Positions 11,945 to 22,031 of a stretch of 64,000 bases of DNA are shown piece after piece. The notes beneath the pieces were generated by a model, which was given only the letters and a program-made list of their open reading frames with translations, was not told where the DNA came from and ran no database searches. Both the position numbers and the translations under genes were made by a program. Source of the stretch: Enterocytospora artemiae (taxonomy: Eukaryota > Microsporidia); the NCBI GenBank assembly GCA_038659295.1, contig JASNGC010000003.1, positions 1-64,000 of the forward strand, read 5' to 3'. Each line of letters begins with the position of its first letter. The first letter of the stretch is position 1.

Positions 11945-13550
11945 AAGTGCGTACCTAAAATTACTTCCTTAACGTCCCAAGCACTGGGCAGAATTCACTT
12001 TGCATCCACACAAAGCTATGTTTTTATTAAACAGTCAGATTCCCCTTGTAAGCCCAGTTCTAGCATGCTAGAGCCAATAATTATCCCTAGGTTTTTCATC
12101 CATTTTGCCGATTTCCCTTACCTACCTTTCCTTGTGAATCGGGCTCCTAACCCCTGAGCCCTGATGCGGTTCGGTACGGCTGGCGGCCCTCTTTTTCCAC
12201 GGGCAAGTCCGTCTGCGTCTCCGTATGACTCTCGGCACACCTCCGCGCGGTACAGCAAATTCTCACTCCGCGCTCCCTTGCCGTCATCCCTGTTTCGCAA
12301 CCTCGGCCGCCACCATGCAAATTTCTATGCATCTCCCTTTCGCTTAGGTCCGCATCACCTCCTTCTATCCAAAGGACGAACCCGTCTCAACATTCACTTC
12401 GTAAAGATGCTACTACTTCCAAGATCTGCTCCTAATGTCGTTCCATCCGCGGTCGCCCGCGCACTTCCCCACAACAATAGTGCCCGCCTACTACTCACAG
12501 AGTCGAGGGCCTCACACCGCTGATCAGCGCCATCCATTTTATGCCGTCGCAAATTCGGTAGGTACGTTGCAACACGTTTCTTAGCGGATGCCAACCTCCA
12601 TGGCCACCGCCCTACTGTCTGGATTTGCCTACCGCATTTATGGGTTCTCTGCTCAGCCTTTGGCTGTTTATCCCTCTGTCAGGTTCATCACTTCTTGCAG
12701 ACCAAGCTTACCTCGGTCTGCCCACTGATGCGTCCTAGGCCCCAGCGCTAGTACACACTTATTACGCTGCCACAGCTTCGGAGTTTGTTGAAATTTTCCA
12801 CATCCTCTCTACACCATGTCCCTAGTTTCCCGCATCGCTGTCCTGAGAGACATTTCGGCTGGAACCAGCTACCAGGTAGTTCGATTGGTCTTTCGCCCCT
12901 TTCAGTAGCTCATGTCATCGAGTTGAACATCAGAATGACTCAGATCCTCCATCAGAATTTTTCCTGACTTCAATCAAACCGCTGAAAGTTCACTACCTTT
13001 CGGGTATTACCCTCCCAACTATCAAATCGCTTCCGGGCCCGCACTTCACATGCTTCTCCTCGCTGGGAATGTAATCTCCTTGGTCCGTGTTTCAATACGG
13101 GTCCGAGTCTCTCGGCTTACCTCCTTGTACTTTCACTATTTCACTCCCTTACCGGGACTTTTTCACACTTCGCTCGCGCTACTTCTCCGCTATCGGTCAC
13201 CGACTATATTTAGACTTGGATGCTGTTACCACCCCTTCACACTGCACTACCAAGCAGCACTACTCTCTCCCTCTCCGCGCTCCAAGGACTATCACCCCCT
13301 CCGGTCGGCCTTTCCATGCCCGTCTCTCTGCGCTCTGCTACAACGGGGAGCACGCCCCCTTACAATCGGGTCTTCTCCATGTTCAATCGCCTCTACTACT
13401 GGAATCTCCGTTGATTTCTTCTCCTATCCTTAATAATATGCTTAAGTTCAGGATGTTGTCCTGCACAACGTGCACAATTAGAATCTTATTGTCGTGTCCT
13501 TCACGTTCGTCATCGCTATCGGTACCTATCGATCCCGTACAAGGAATAAC
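11060..13550 (-). rRNA. Large-subunit rRNA with fused 5.8S-like 5' end
   Basis: Minus strand. The sarcin-ricin segment AGTACGAGAGGAAGTTC is near 11245-11265, and the conserved CCTGAACTTAAGCATATTA near 13435-13455. Just upstream of the latter, CGATGACGAACGTGAAGG (about 13490-13510) matches the 5.8S core, with no spacer between it and the LSU body. This 5.8S-LSU fusion is a hallmark of Microsporidia. The length is about 2.5 kb. The 5' end (about 13550) and 3' end (about 11060, could be off by 100) are estimates. Transcription runs toward the telomere, with the SSU following. Confidence 0.93.
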
Positions 13551-13872
13551 GCAATTGTATCATGTATCAATCGTCATGCACTTGCGCACACCACAACAAA
13601 CAATACCAATATCTCACATGCAGGGGCTTCCCCCACACGTCCCTACCCACCCTCCCCAACGTGCGCTAAATTAACCCATATACTGCATAACACACACACA
13701 ATACTACATGTATACAACATACACACAACACACACAATCCTAGTACAGAATATCCTATTAGTATTTCGCATTCAATACGTTCTGCTCTTTCTTAACTCCT
13801 CAATCATTTGAGCACTTCATTATAATGGCTACATCAAATATATTTTCTCACTTATGAGCCATATTCAAAAAT

Positions 13873-14106
13873 TAATCATCTTCATACTATCAGTTAAATC
13901 ATCTTCATACTATCCGTTAAATCATCTTCATACTATCCGTTAAATCATCTTCATACTATCCGTTAAATCATCTTCATACTATCCGTTAAATCATCTTCAC
14001 ATTATCCGTTAAATCATCTTCATACTATCCGTTAAATCATCTTCACATTATCCGTTAAATCATCTTCATACTATCCGTTAAATCATCTTCATATTATCCG
14101 TTAAAT
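13873..14106. repeat. 23-bp minisatellite upstream of LSU
   Basis: About ten head-to-tail copies of AATCATCTTCATACTATC plus CGTTA. A few units carry CACATTATCC or CATATTATCC in place of CATACTATCC. There is no spacer between units. On the minus strand it starts exactly where homology of the adjacent LRR pseudogene ends, so it may have expanded from LRR coding sequence. It also lies about 320 bp upstream of the rDNA transcription direction, so an enhancer role is possible but unsupported. Confidence 0.95.
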
Positions 14107-14461
14107 TTCTATCCTTCAACGTTCTCTGTAACCCCACTGTGCCACTTCAAATTCCAAACTATTCAAGTCTGCCTTACCAAGTAAATCAACTACAGGTGAT
14201 ACCTCCTTATTCCTAGCAATTCAAATCCTCACCTTTAATGTCCATATGGTACATATTTTAATATTTCACCAGCCATGTCATTATTACTAAACCCTGCTAA
14301 ATCAACTAATTCCAATCTATATACCTCTTTAGATACCTCTTTGGACACCTCTTCTCCCCAATACTCTTCCAAACCACTACTTTTAGTTTACACTCTACAA
14401 ACACATCAAATATACTATACCATATATATAATGCATTCTTTGGTACAAATTGTGAGAACAT
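14107..14461 (-). pseudogene. 5' fragment of LRR gene (paralogue of 33236-34846)
   Basis: Read on the minus strand from the ATG at 14461, the translation starts MFSQFVPKNALYIWYS, identical to the intact LRR gene at 33236. It then drifts through frameshifts while staying recognisable at DNA level; the segments coding FNSIDLRQFSYND and KYVPCETLK of the intact gene have clear counterparts. Homology stops at the 23-bp array. The spacer to the preceding DCAE-family pseudogene is also conserved with the intact locus, so the two-gene unit was duplicated together. Confidence 0.85.
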
Positions 14462-14528
14462 CTTCTGTGTCCTTCCATCTCTTAACTCTGCTGTGCCTAG
14501 TATTGCTTTGTAATTTCATTTGAGTATT

Positions 14529-15753
14529 CTACTTTTTTTTACCATCACTATGTTCAAACAAGTATCCCAGTACTTCTATTTTCTCTTCGTTGTTGTTGAT
14601 CATTCTATTGTACACATTTGTGAAGAAACCGTCGGGTATGGTAAGGTTAAATCTCTCATCACAGAGCATCAGATACTTCATGGTCAATGCAATAGGATGT
14701 GGTGGTGCTGCATTCTCATATCCACTGAATGTAAGTTTAGTATCCGAGACAGAGTGCATTGCAGAATTTCCACTACTAATTTTTAGCTCCATCTTGACCT
14801 CTCCCAGCTCTCCCGGGTTAATTGTATTTCCAAAGGTAAGTGGTGTATCCCCAATCTCTTCTGTCGTCCTTTGTAAATCCTCTAATTGATTTGATTCCAC
14901 ATTTAACTTCACAATTACGATGTTTTAGCCTATCAATCAATTCCCTAAACTTATTTAATATTCCTCCAAAACCCCTCTAAGCTTGTATCTGCTGGAGATA
15001 CTTCCGTAGCCATTACAATCACATTCATCATACTTATCATTCCTCATCTCACCTCATTCTTTACCAACCCTTCTTATACACACTCATCACCTTCTTATAT
15101 ACACTCATCACCTTCTTATACCCACTCATCACCTTCTTATACACACTCATCACCTTCTTATACACACTCATCACCTTCTTATACACACTCATCTATCAAA
15201 TATTCCCCTTCATCCCTAGGCGTATACCCTCCTAAACCTCGTACTACCCTAGACCATTCCTTTCTTCTGTCTGCCGTCATTGTGAATTCTCTATTCCAAC
15301 ATTTCTACAGAATTTCTTCAACGGTAAACTTTCTTCCAATCCCAGGTGTTCTAATGAATAGTGCTGTCCTTCCATATCCCAGAATAAGCAGTTGAAAAGA
15401 TGAAGTAGTGTTATTTCTGCACAATCCGTGAATTTTTTGGTTTCATCAAATGTATTATCTTTTCTTATGTATATTGGAACTGGTGTATTCACTCTGGAAT
15501 ATGGAAATATGTTAATAATCCTATAAAATTCACTGAATGTTTCTGTGAAATGATCACTCATACCATATTCGTCTATTTCGTATGATTTATCCTCAATTTT
15601 CTCTAATATTTTATCGAGATACAATCCCAACTCTTCCTCGGAATCTAGTACTTTGACCATAAACCCATGGATCAAAAGAAGCTTAAGTTCTTTCTCCTTC
15701 TCCCTTAACATCACTAATATATCTTTCCAAGATATTGATAAGGTATTAGACAT
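14529..15753 (-). pseudogene. DCAE-family pseudogene (paralogue of 31483-33168)
   Basis: Two stretches match the intact 561-residue protein. The segment at 15277-15753 contains KELKLLLIHGFM and DCAEITLLHLFNCLFWD; the segment at 14529-14912 contains the C-terminal FFTNVYNRMINNNEEKIEVL. Compared with the intact gene, a one-base deletion near 15287 (GAG AA. TTC) shifts frame, an in-frame TGA lies at 15044-15046, and a 21-bp minisatellite replaces a stretch of coding sequence. The region for the first ~190 residues of the intact protein is absent. No functional product is expected. Confidence 0.92.
15071..15193. repeat. 21-bp minisatellite inside pseudogene
   Basis: About six copies of TTCTTATACACACTCATCAC plus C, nearly perfect (one has ATATACAC, one ATACCCAC). 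It lies inside the DCAE-family pseudogene where the intact paralogue codes a Ser/Lys-rich linker. On the minus strand one frame would encode a seven-residue repeat VYKKVMS, but that frame is not continuous with the flanking homology. Confidence 0.93.
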
Positions 15754-16262
15754 AATATAACAACTACATCAATATGTATATTGTTTATAAGTACCCCTTT
15801 TTCCCTAACTCTACCAATAATATTACCCCTGGGCATAGTGATCATTTAATTGCAAAATTTGAAATATTTCGGTTCCGTATTGCGGTTTAACCACTAATAT
15901 ATAGATTATTAATACCATCTGGGTTTATTTATAACCTTGAGATGATAAATTTCACTTTCCGAGTTGATCTTGGGATTAGTTAGTTAAAACATCCGAAACA
16001 TCTACACCAACAGTTGGAGATGACACTATGAATAAATTGGTGGTAAGTTAATAGATATGCCTAACATTTTAATAAATCTTTCATATTTTAAAGATCATAA
16101 TTCATTATTTAATTCTGGCTAATCCTCGTAGATAATCAACAAATGGATGTTTAAGGAATAGTAGAAGATACTGTTCCATTATTAACGAATTAGAAACTGT
16201 TTATAATAAATAATTAAATTTCGGTTTATCCTATCAGAATACAAGGTCAAAACAAGTCATTT
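15754..16262. other. Intergenic, nothing recognised
   Basis: AT-rich DNA between the DCAE-family pseudogene and the 3' end of the AlaRS gene. No reading frame, RNA signature or clear repeat was noticed. It marks the switch from repeat-rich chromosome end to ordinary gene territory. Confidence 0.5.
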
Positions 16263-18842
16263 CTAAATAGAATTTATTCCAACCTTCGATAGAAAATCAC
16301 TAAAATAAATCTCTTCAATAGATCCAACTATTGATCTTTGGGATATTCTTAACTTGTTATCAAACTTCAAATCTTCAATTATACTGGCTGGGTTGTTAGC
16401 AAATGCTGAGACTGCAACTACTCCCTGTGAGTATGAATACACAACTCCAGGGACATTCTCTGAGGAAAGAATACTTCCAACAGTGGTCACTGCTTTTAAA
16501 ATATCTTTTTTATCTATCGGACAACTAAACTTAACCTCAAACTTTATGGGCTGTATATTTGGGTTGGTCATTGATACTTTATTCTCTACCTGCTTAGAAA
16601 AAATAATGGCTCTTAGATTTTCAACCATTTCTTGTGTTTCTGATGCCATAAGTTTAATTCTTTTCTTAATTAGTACTTTGTTTCCTGCTTCTATTTTCTT
16701 TCGATCAAACACGGATACTAGACAATCAATTGTCACCACTTCACCCTTTTCTAACTCTCTCAGAAGCCTCTTCCCATTTTCTTCACATTCTTTTGCCCTG
16801 TCATGGCTTACCATTGTTATTCTTCTGACTCCTGCACTGACTGCCGTTTCCATGAGTATTTTGATCTGCTTGATTTCAGAGGTATTTCTTACATGTGTTC
16901 CCCCACAAAGATCTTTAATTACAACTGCTCCATTAAACATCCTGATAACCCTTACCAGTTCTGGATAGTCTACATTCTTCATATGGGTGATTGTTCCATC
17001 TAGTTCGTCCCTTTTAACATTCAAAACTTCAACTGACGCATTTGATCTCACAAAATCATTCATATTGGTTTCCAACTGCATGAGAACTTCATCAGAAAGT
17101 TTGTTGGATGCGAAGTCATATGTTGTTTTAAATTCATCTAGGTAAGATCCTCTTTGTTCTGCATCCGGAACAAAGTCCCTTATGAAAAATCCCAGAATAT
17201 GGCAAGCTGAATGGTTGGCCCTGAGCTTTTCTCTTCTAGCTTCATCAAACTGCAAAGTACACTCAGAAGATGTGCTTCCGCTCAGATATCCCGCATGCAG
17301 CACATGTCCACGAACTTTTTTACAATCAATAACATCAAAATATCCTACCTTCTTTCCGTTAGAAAAAAACGTAATCAAGCCTTTGTCTCCTACCTGACCT
17401 CCTGACTCTGAATAGAAGCACGTTCTGTCAAAAATCAAGTATCCCTTCTTATTCTCATCTAGTGTATCAACAAGCTCATTATTCAACACAATCCCCTGTA
17501 AGTGCGCACTGATTCCATTCTTATCGTACTTATGACTGTCATCTGTCTTCTCAAAGTTGAAGTTGATTGTAATTGGTGACTCTTTCTTGATCCGGCTCTT
17601 CTCTTTGGCATCCTCAACCAATTTGTCAAAGTTATCCATTGAAACCTCAATACCTTTCTCCTCTGCCATCAAATTTGTCAAATCTCTTGGAAATCCATAA
17701 GTGTCGTATAGTAAAAAAACATCCTCTGAATCCAGTCTTTTCTTGGCTTCTACAATCTTTTCAAACTGCTGCAACCCCCTTTTGAGTGTCTTTTTAAACA
17801 TCATCTCCTCGATCTCTATCCCACTCGGGTCTATCTTCATTCCCATGAATTCTGCTGCTACCTGTACTATCTGAGAGAATACACTGTTCTCGATCTTTAA
17901 TACGTCATCTGCATATCTGACTGCCCTTCTTAAGATTCTTCTTAATACATATCCAACCCCCTCATTAGAAAATCCGACCCCATAGTGAATACAAACTGCC
18001 AATGTACGGGCATGGTCTGACAACACTCTAAAAGCTATATCTGTTGGGGTGTACAAGTCGGTGTATTTATAGCTACACTTTGTTTCGATAAAACGGATGA
18101 TTTCCTGAAAAGAGTCGATCAAGTAATTCGATTTTACACCCATTAGTATGGATAAGAGTCTCTCAAGGCCAATACCCGTATCTATCTTCTTTTCCACCAT
18201 CGGAATCAGTCCCTTGGGCGTTCGTTCATACTCCATAAATACTATGTTCCATATTTCAAGAACATTGGGATCATCACAGTTTACCAATTTACTGGCATCT
18301 CTATCTCCAATTCTATCGTAGTGGATCTCGGTGCACGGTCCGCATGGTCCATACTCTCCCATTTCCCAGAAGTTGTCCTTAACACCCGCCTCGATAATTC
18401 TTTCTGCAGGTATGTACTTCATCCAGATAGAGCGACTGTCTGGATCCAGTTCATCATACACCGTGACATACAAGTTTTCCTTATTGAGCTTTAGCTCATC
18501 AACCAGAAACTCATATGCATATCTGATAGCCTCTTCCTTGAAATAATCTCCAAAAGACCAATTCCCCAGCATCTCAAAACATGTGTGGTGGTAGTTGTCC
18601 TTGCCAACATCTTCCAGATCGTTGTGCTTTCCACCTGCTCTAATACAATATTGACTTGTATTGACTCTTTTGTGCTTTGGCTTCTCTCCTAGAAAGATAT
18701 TCTTGAACTGAACCATCCCACTGTTCGTAAATAGTAATGATGGATCGTTGTCTGGCACCACCGAGGATGATGGCAGTGTAACGTGGTCCTTGTTTTCAAA
18801 AAACTCGTGGAACTTCTTTTTTAATTTCTCAGTTGTCCACAT
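16263..18842 (-). CDS. Alanyl-tRNA synthetase
   Basis: 859 residues; charges tRNA-Ala with alanine in the cytosol. The N-terminal class II catalytic core begins MWTTEKLKKKFHEFFENKDH and includes NSGMVQFKNIFLG and CFEMLGNWSFGDYFK. The editing domain carries the zinc-site pair HSACH (about residue 543) and CGGTH (about 647), and a C-Ala-type tail follows. The length is slightly below the 870-960 usual for eukaryotic enzymes, so the C-terminal region is trimmed. The ATG is immediately preceded by CCCC (GACCCCATG), the start-proximal motif of this genome. It is probably the only copy, as expected for a compact genome. Confidence 0.97.
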   Translation of the reverse strand: MWTTEKLKKKFHEFFENKDHVTLPSSSVVPDNDPSLLFTNSGMVQFKNIFLGEKPKHKRVNTSQYCIRAGGKHNDLEDVGKDNYHHTCFEMLGNWSFGDYFKEEAIRYAYEFLVDELKLNKENLYVTVYDELDPDSRSIWMKYIPAERIIEAGVKDNFWEMGEYGPCGPCTEIHYDRIGDRDASKLVNCDDPNVLEIWNIVFMEYERTPKGLIPMVEKKIDTGIGLERLLSILMGVKSNYLIDSFQEIIRFIETKCSYKYTDLYTPTDIAFRVLSDHARTLAVCIHYGVGFSNEGVGYVLRRILRRAVRYADDVLKIENSVFSQIVQVAAEFMGMKIDPSGIEIEEMMFKKTLKRGLQQFEKIVEAKKRLDSEDVFLLYDTYGFPRDLTNLMAEEKGIEVSMDNFDKLVEDAKEKSRIKKESPITINFNFEKTDDSHKYDKNGISAHLQGIVLNNELVDTLDENKKGYLIFDRTCFYSESGGQVGDKGLITFFSNGKKVGYFDVIDCKKVRGHVLHAGYLSGSTSSECTLQFDEARREKLRANHSACHILGFFIRDFVPDAEQRGSYLDEFKTTYDFASNKLSDEVLMQLETNMNDFVRSNASVEVLNVKRDELDGTITHMKNVDYPELVRVIRMFNGAVVIKDLCGGTHVRNTSEIKQIKILMETAVSAGVRRITMVSHDRAKECEENGKRLLRELEKGEVVTIDCLVSVFDRKKIEAGNKVLIKKRIKLMASETQEMVENLRAIIFSKQVENKVSMTNPNIQPIKFEVKFSCPIDKKDILKAVTTVGSILSSENVPGVVYSYSQGVVAVSAFANNPASIIEDLKFDNKLRISQRSIVGSIEEIYFSDFLSKVGINSI

Positions 18843-19107
18843 GGGGTCAAAATATTCTGTTGGATAATAAGAAAGTTTTTATCCTGAAAATCAATTATAT
18901 AGATTATAACTTGATAGATAGGTATAGGACGCCCTGATTAATGCTATTAACGAAATACTTATTCATATGTTAAGTGTTTGATTTTTAACCATCAGAATTT
19001 ATTTTTAGTTCAAGCTCACCTATATACTACTCAAAAGCTCTACTTTGCCCATTTAAGCCCTGCTGGGATCTTAAATGAACTTTTAAAAAATTATATTCTA
19101 TAGATAT

Positions 19108-19629
19108 TTATTCTATTATTCCAGCCGTCTTTATAATGTTTTTACAGATAGGATGATCGTATTCAATTACGAAATTTGTAATGGTTTCATCGACGAAAGA
19201 TTTGTAATTCTTAAATAATATTTCAATTACCTTTAGATGGCATAGAAATATTGGAGATTGTATGATTTGGTGGATGTAAGACTTTATAGGAACCATGCCT
19301 AGGCTGATTTTGGAAGATTTCAATAGTAAGTTATAGAGGAAAATAGAGGTATTTTTGTCGGGATTAGATAGAATAGAAATGATTAAATTATCCATCTCTG
19401 GTATTTTGGAATGTGTAAGAGCTTTAGAAATTATCCTCACTTCATTCTTGTTATAATCCCTAACTGATAAAATTTCTATAGGATCCTTCTCAATTAAGTT
19501 AATAAGCAATTTGTAGTTATTTTTACTGAGTAATTTTTTCTTAGCCATTTGCACTCTTAATTGTGAAAGTGAACTATTGTTTATTTTCTCTTTCTGAATT
19601 TTAACCAAGATATTTTTTGCGATTGACAT
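19108..19629 (-). CDS. Conserved-looking hypothetical protein, 173 aa
   Basis: I do not recognise this protein. The start is placed at the internal ATG (MSIAKNILVKIQKEK) because TTAGCCCC lies three bases before it; the longer frame reaching 19701 would place that motif inside the coding region. The sequence is Lys/Ile/Leu-rich and looks all-alpha, possibly ARM/HEAT-like. There is no signal peptide or clear membrane span. It is divergent with the eS28 gene; the two starts are about 150 bp apart, so they share a promoter region. Confidence 0.7.
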   Translation of the reverse strand: MSIAKNILVKIQKEKINNSSLSQLRVQMAKKKLLSKNNYKLLINLIEKDPIEILSVRDYNKNEVRIISKALTHSKIPEMDNLIISILSNPDKNTSIFLYNLLLKSSKISLGMVPIKSYIHQIIQSPIFLCHLKVIEILFKNYKSFVDETITNFVIEYDHPICKNIIKTAGIIE

Positions 19630-19632
19630 TTT

Positions 19633-19639
19633 GGGGCTA
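19633..19639 (-). promoter_or_regulatory. CCCC start-proximal motif deciding the start at 19629
   Basis: Minus-strand TTAGCCCC ends three bases before the ATG at 19629. The same TTTAGCCC motif precedes eS28 and the DP1-like gene. CCC-type motifs next to start codons are known in Microsporidia, with very short leaders. Confidence 0.65.
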
Positions 19640-19777
19640 ATTAAAAAAATTATATATTTGGGAGAGTACCATACAGATATTAACTTCATTATCCTTGGCA
19701 TGTTTTTTGTTTTAAAGATTTTCTGTCCACAGCATACCTTCTGCTTCGAAAGTTACAAATTTTTTTCAATTTTTTAG

Positions 19778-19781
19778 CCCC
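19778..19781 (+). promoter_or_regulatory. CCCC motif before eS28 start
   Basis: TTTTTAGCCCCA abuts the eS28 ATG at 19783, leaving almost no room for a 5' leader. It is one of the cleanest examples in the window. Other CCC/CCCC cases within about 15 bases upstream of the ATG: 7959, 18842, 21334, 30639, 31483, 39056, 43801, 44520, 45294, 48404, 54436, 55965, 56579 and 61775. Confidence 0.7.
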
Positions 19782-19782
19782 A

Positions 19783-20037
19783 ATGGCAAAAGCAGCAGTA
19801 ACGGAAGAGAAGCAGCAGGATACAAGTAAGCAAGCCCAAGATGCTCAAGAAGAAACATTTATTGCACAAGTTTTAAGTTTGCATGGGAAGGTTGGCTCTG
19901 GAGGTAGTGTTGTTCAAGCAAAAGTACTCTTACGACACAATAATCGAACGCTTATCAGGTCGATTTATGGCCCTGTGCGGGTTGGTGACTTGCTTCAGTT
20001 GAGGGAGTGTGTTAGAGAAAGCAGAAGGTTAAGATAA
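19783..20037 (+). CDS. RPS28: 40S ribosomal protein eS28
   Basis: 84 residues; a small OB-fold protein of the 40S subunit head near the mRNA exit. The core NRTLIRSIYGPVRVGDLLQL and the C-terminal ESRRLR tail are the family signature and end exactly where the family ends. The N-terminus is longer than usual: about 20 residues rich in Ala, Lys and Gln (AKAAVTEEKQQDTSKQAQ) precede the conserved domain. The usual protein is about 65-70 aa. The start is fixed by TTTTTAGCCCC just before the ATG, so the extension appears real. Confidence 0.96.
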   Translation: MAKAAVTEEKQQDTSKQAQDAQEETFIAQVLSLHGKVGSGGSVVQAKVLLRHNNRTLIRSIYGPVRVGDLLQLRECVRESRRLR

Positions 20038-20523
20038 TAAAAATGAGTTTTTTCATAAGGTATGTCTGATTATTTATATTTTCTTTTTAATTTATCAGTT
20101 TGGGATTAAGACAAGAATGATAAGATTAGTGAGTGGGGCGTAATGTGTTTTAAATGCAGACTCTAATAAATATAATTTGTGATGAAGGCATGGTATTATG
20201 TACTGTAAGACTATCAACTATTTTTTAGAGCTAATAGTTATTTATACAGAAATAAAAATTGGGAGTTGGCATATTATAGAGAAGTTTTTGAATGTGATTT
20301 ATCAAGATATATTTGCATTCACCTCCAAATTAAAAACTATCAGTTAGAATTTCTAATACAATGATTAATAATGAACACAAATAGTATATAATTCATTGAC
20401 AAAATCTGAAGCAAACTATTAGAATAATTTGTATATTAGTTACGGATATTTGGATCGAATTAAAAAGGTTATCATACAATCTAAAACAAATAGATAGCCA
20501 ACAATTGTTAAAAGTTTTAAGGA
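20038..20523. other. Intergenic, convergent gene ends
   Basis: 486 bp of AT-rich DNA between the 3' ends of eS28 and the acyltransferase-like gene. I see no supported frame, RNA gene or repeat. It is long for a genome this compact. Confidence 0.5.
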
Positions 20524-21111
20524 TCATTGTTTAATTAATTTCATAAACTCCACCTTATCTTTGTAGGTTAACTTTAGTTTCTGAAGTCCTACGGATTTTG
20601 AAATATCACTACCTGATTCTACAAAAACCTCAACTGTATTCCTTGAACCTAGAAATCGAATTAGCCATTTAAGATAATTACCATACATATAAATACATTC
20701 AGGAGAATATTTTAGCCCGATGGAAAAATCTGCCTTGCTTTTATAATTCAAAACACCCAGATTATTAGTGTTTGTGCCTTCTGGAAATATTACTGATTTA
20801 GAATCAACTTTCAAGGCAGAACTTATAATTTTACTATCGAAAACAGTCACAGAATTTGAAAATATTCTCTTACATGGTTTTATTTTCGACTTACTGGATA
20901 TATGAATAAGCATTCCAAGTGTATTAAATCCCAATAAATATAAAATCCATAGTGGAAGTTTTAGAAATGCAGTAATAACTGTTCTCCAAGTTATTTTTGA
21001 ATATTTCGGAGCCAAAAAAGGGTTTATCCCAGTAAATGGATCATTAAATCTGGAATACCTTTCCATGGGCTTGTGTTTTAAAAGAAAATTGTTCCGGGAA
21101 ATAGAATCCAT
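20524..21111 (-). CDS. PlsC/LPLAT-family acyltransferase-like protein, catalytic His missing
   Basis: 195 residues. A hydrophobic stretch (about 46-70, ITAFLKLPLWILYLLGFNTL) precedes the acyltransferase block. Motif III FPEGTNTN (about 127-134) is the FPEGT(R/N) glycerol-phosphate-binding motif of lysophospholipid acyltransferases. Where the family has the catalytic NHxxxxD, this protein reads NSVTVFD (about 104-110), with Ser in place of His. The short length fits a reduced single-domain member acting at ER membranes. Either the enzyme is inactive, or another residue serves, or the family here has drifted. The assignment rests mainly on FPEGT and the spacing to the NS....D segment. Confidence 0.7.
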   Translation of the reverse strand: MDSISRNNFLLKHKPMERYSRFNDPFTGINPFLAPKYSKITWRTVITAFLKLPLWILYLLGFNTLGMLIHISSKSKIKPCKRIFSNSVTVFDSKIISSALKVDSKSVIFPEGTNTNNLGVLNYKSKADFSIGLKYSPECIYMYGNYLKWLIRFLGSRNTVEVFVESGSDISKSVGLQKLKLTYKDKVEFMKLIKQ

Positions 21112-21333
21112 AGAAAAATGTTCAAGATGGAGAGCTGAAAGATGCTAATTGTTGTATTATCTGTTCAGATACAATTCTCTCTTTAATTTAAAAACATTAT
21201 CTCAGCATGATATTGAATTCCAAAATTCCAATTACTTTTTCCAATATTTGACATCTGTAATGTTTTCTTTTGGATTTCATTATAAATAATATTATTAATT
21301 TTATAAATAAACTATTGCATTTTTAGCCCTTAA

Positions 21334-21864
21334 ATGAGTAGTATCCGTCAAATGATTTTAAACAATAAGCATCTAATAGCCCTATCAAAGCAAACTCAAA
21401 TTCCGGTGGACTATATTGCTATTGCGATTATCGTGCTAGCTGTGGCCTTGTTTGATTGCTTGCCATATGGATCGGGATTTAATAATTTGCTTTGTTTGAT
21501 AATTCCTCTCCAGGAATCGATTATATCACTGAAATCAGTAGTTCCAAATCCCATAGACATGAAGAAAAGTTTGTTAATTTTAGCAACCTTCTCAATTTTA
21601 TCAATATGTGAAGAGATTTTAAGACGGATTATTCCTCTGTTTTCCTATGTCAAGGTATTTCTAATGATTGGAGTGTCTCTGCGTCAGGATTTACAACGTA
21701 TGATACAGGAAAATATTATCGGAAATATTCCAGATAAATGGCTGTGCTGTTCCAACTCTGTTGAGTCAGCTATTGAAAAAACTACAAAGATGGCAGAGAA
21801 AGTTGGAAGCAAGGTTAATGAACAGAAAAACAAGATTATTTCAAATTCGAAAAAAGAGGATTAA
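21334..21864 (+). CDS. DP1/Yop1/REEP family ER-shaping membrane protein
   Basis: 176 residues. Reticulon-like hairpins: hydrophobic segments at about 25-48, 52-65, 83-102 and 103-115. The family features PYGSGFNNLLCLIIPLQESIISLK and the following hydrophobic IEE-containing block match the TB2/DP1/HVA22 pattern, in which the protein wedges into tubular ER and curves it. The C-terminus is Lys-rich and cytosolic. A CCC motif (TTTTAGCCCTTAA) precedes the ATG. It is divergent from the acyltransferase-like gene, another ER membrane protein, with about 220 bp between. Confidence 0.8.
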   Translation: MSSIRQMILNNKHLIALSKQTQIPVDYIAIAIIVLAVALFDCLPYGSGFNNLLCLIIPLQESIISLKSVVPNPIDMKKSLLILATFSILSICEEILRRIIPLFSYVKVFLMIGVSLRQDLQRMIQENIIGNIPDKWLCCSNSVESAIEKTTKMAEKVGSKVNEQKNKIISNSKKED

Positions 21865-22031
21865 AGTAGACATTTGAATATGTTTGTTTGGTGTTTTTTA
21901 CAGTATGTTTGAAATGAGGCATCCCCTATATTTTAAAATGCTATAGTAATATTGCTTAAACATAAATGTCCAGTTTAAGATAAGTAAATTGAACAAGACT
22001 CTCAGATTCTAATTTATTTAACCTTTATGAA

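Noticed and set aside
9631..13674. Many frames of 60-195 codons on both strands
   Set aside because: They overlap the SSU and LSU rRNA genes, whose conserved motifs account for the sequence.
13873..14106. CRISPR-like array
   Set aside because: The 23-bp units are directly abutting with no spacers, in a eukaryotic genome, so it is a minisatellite.
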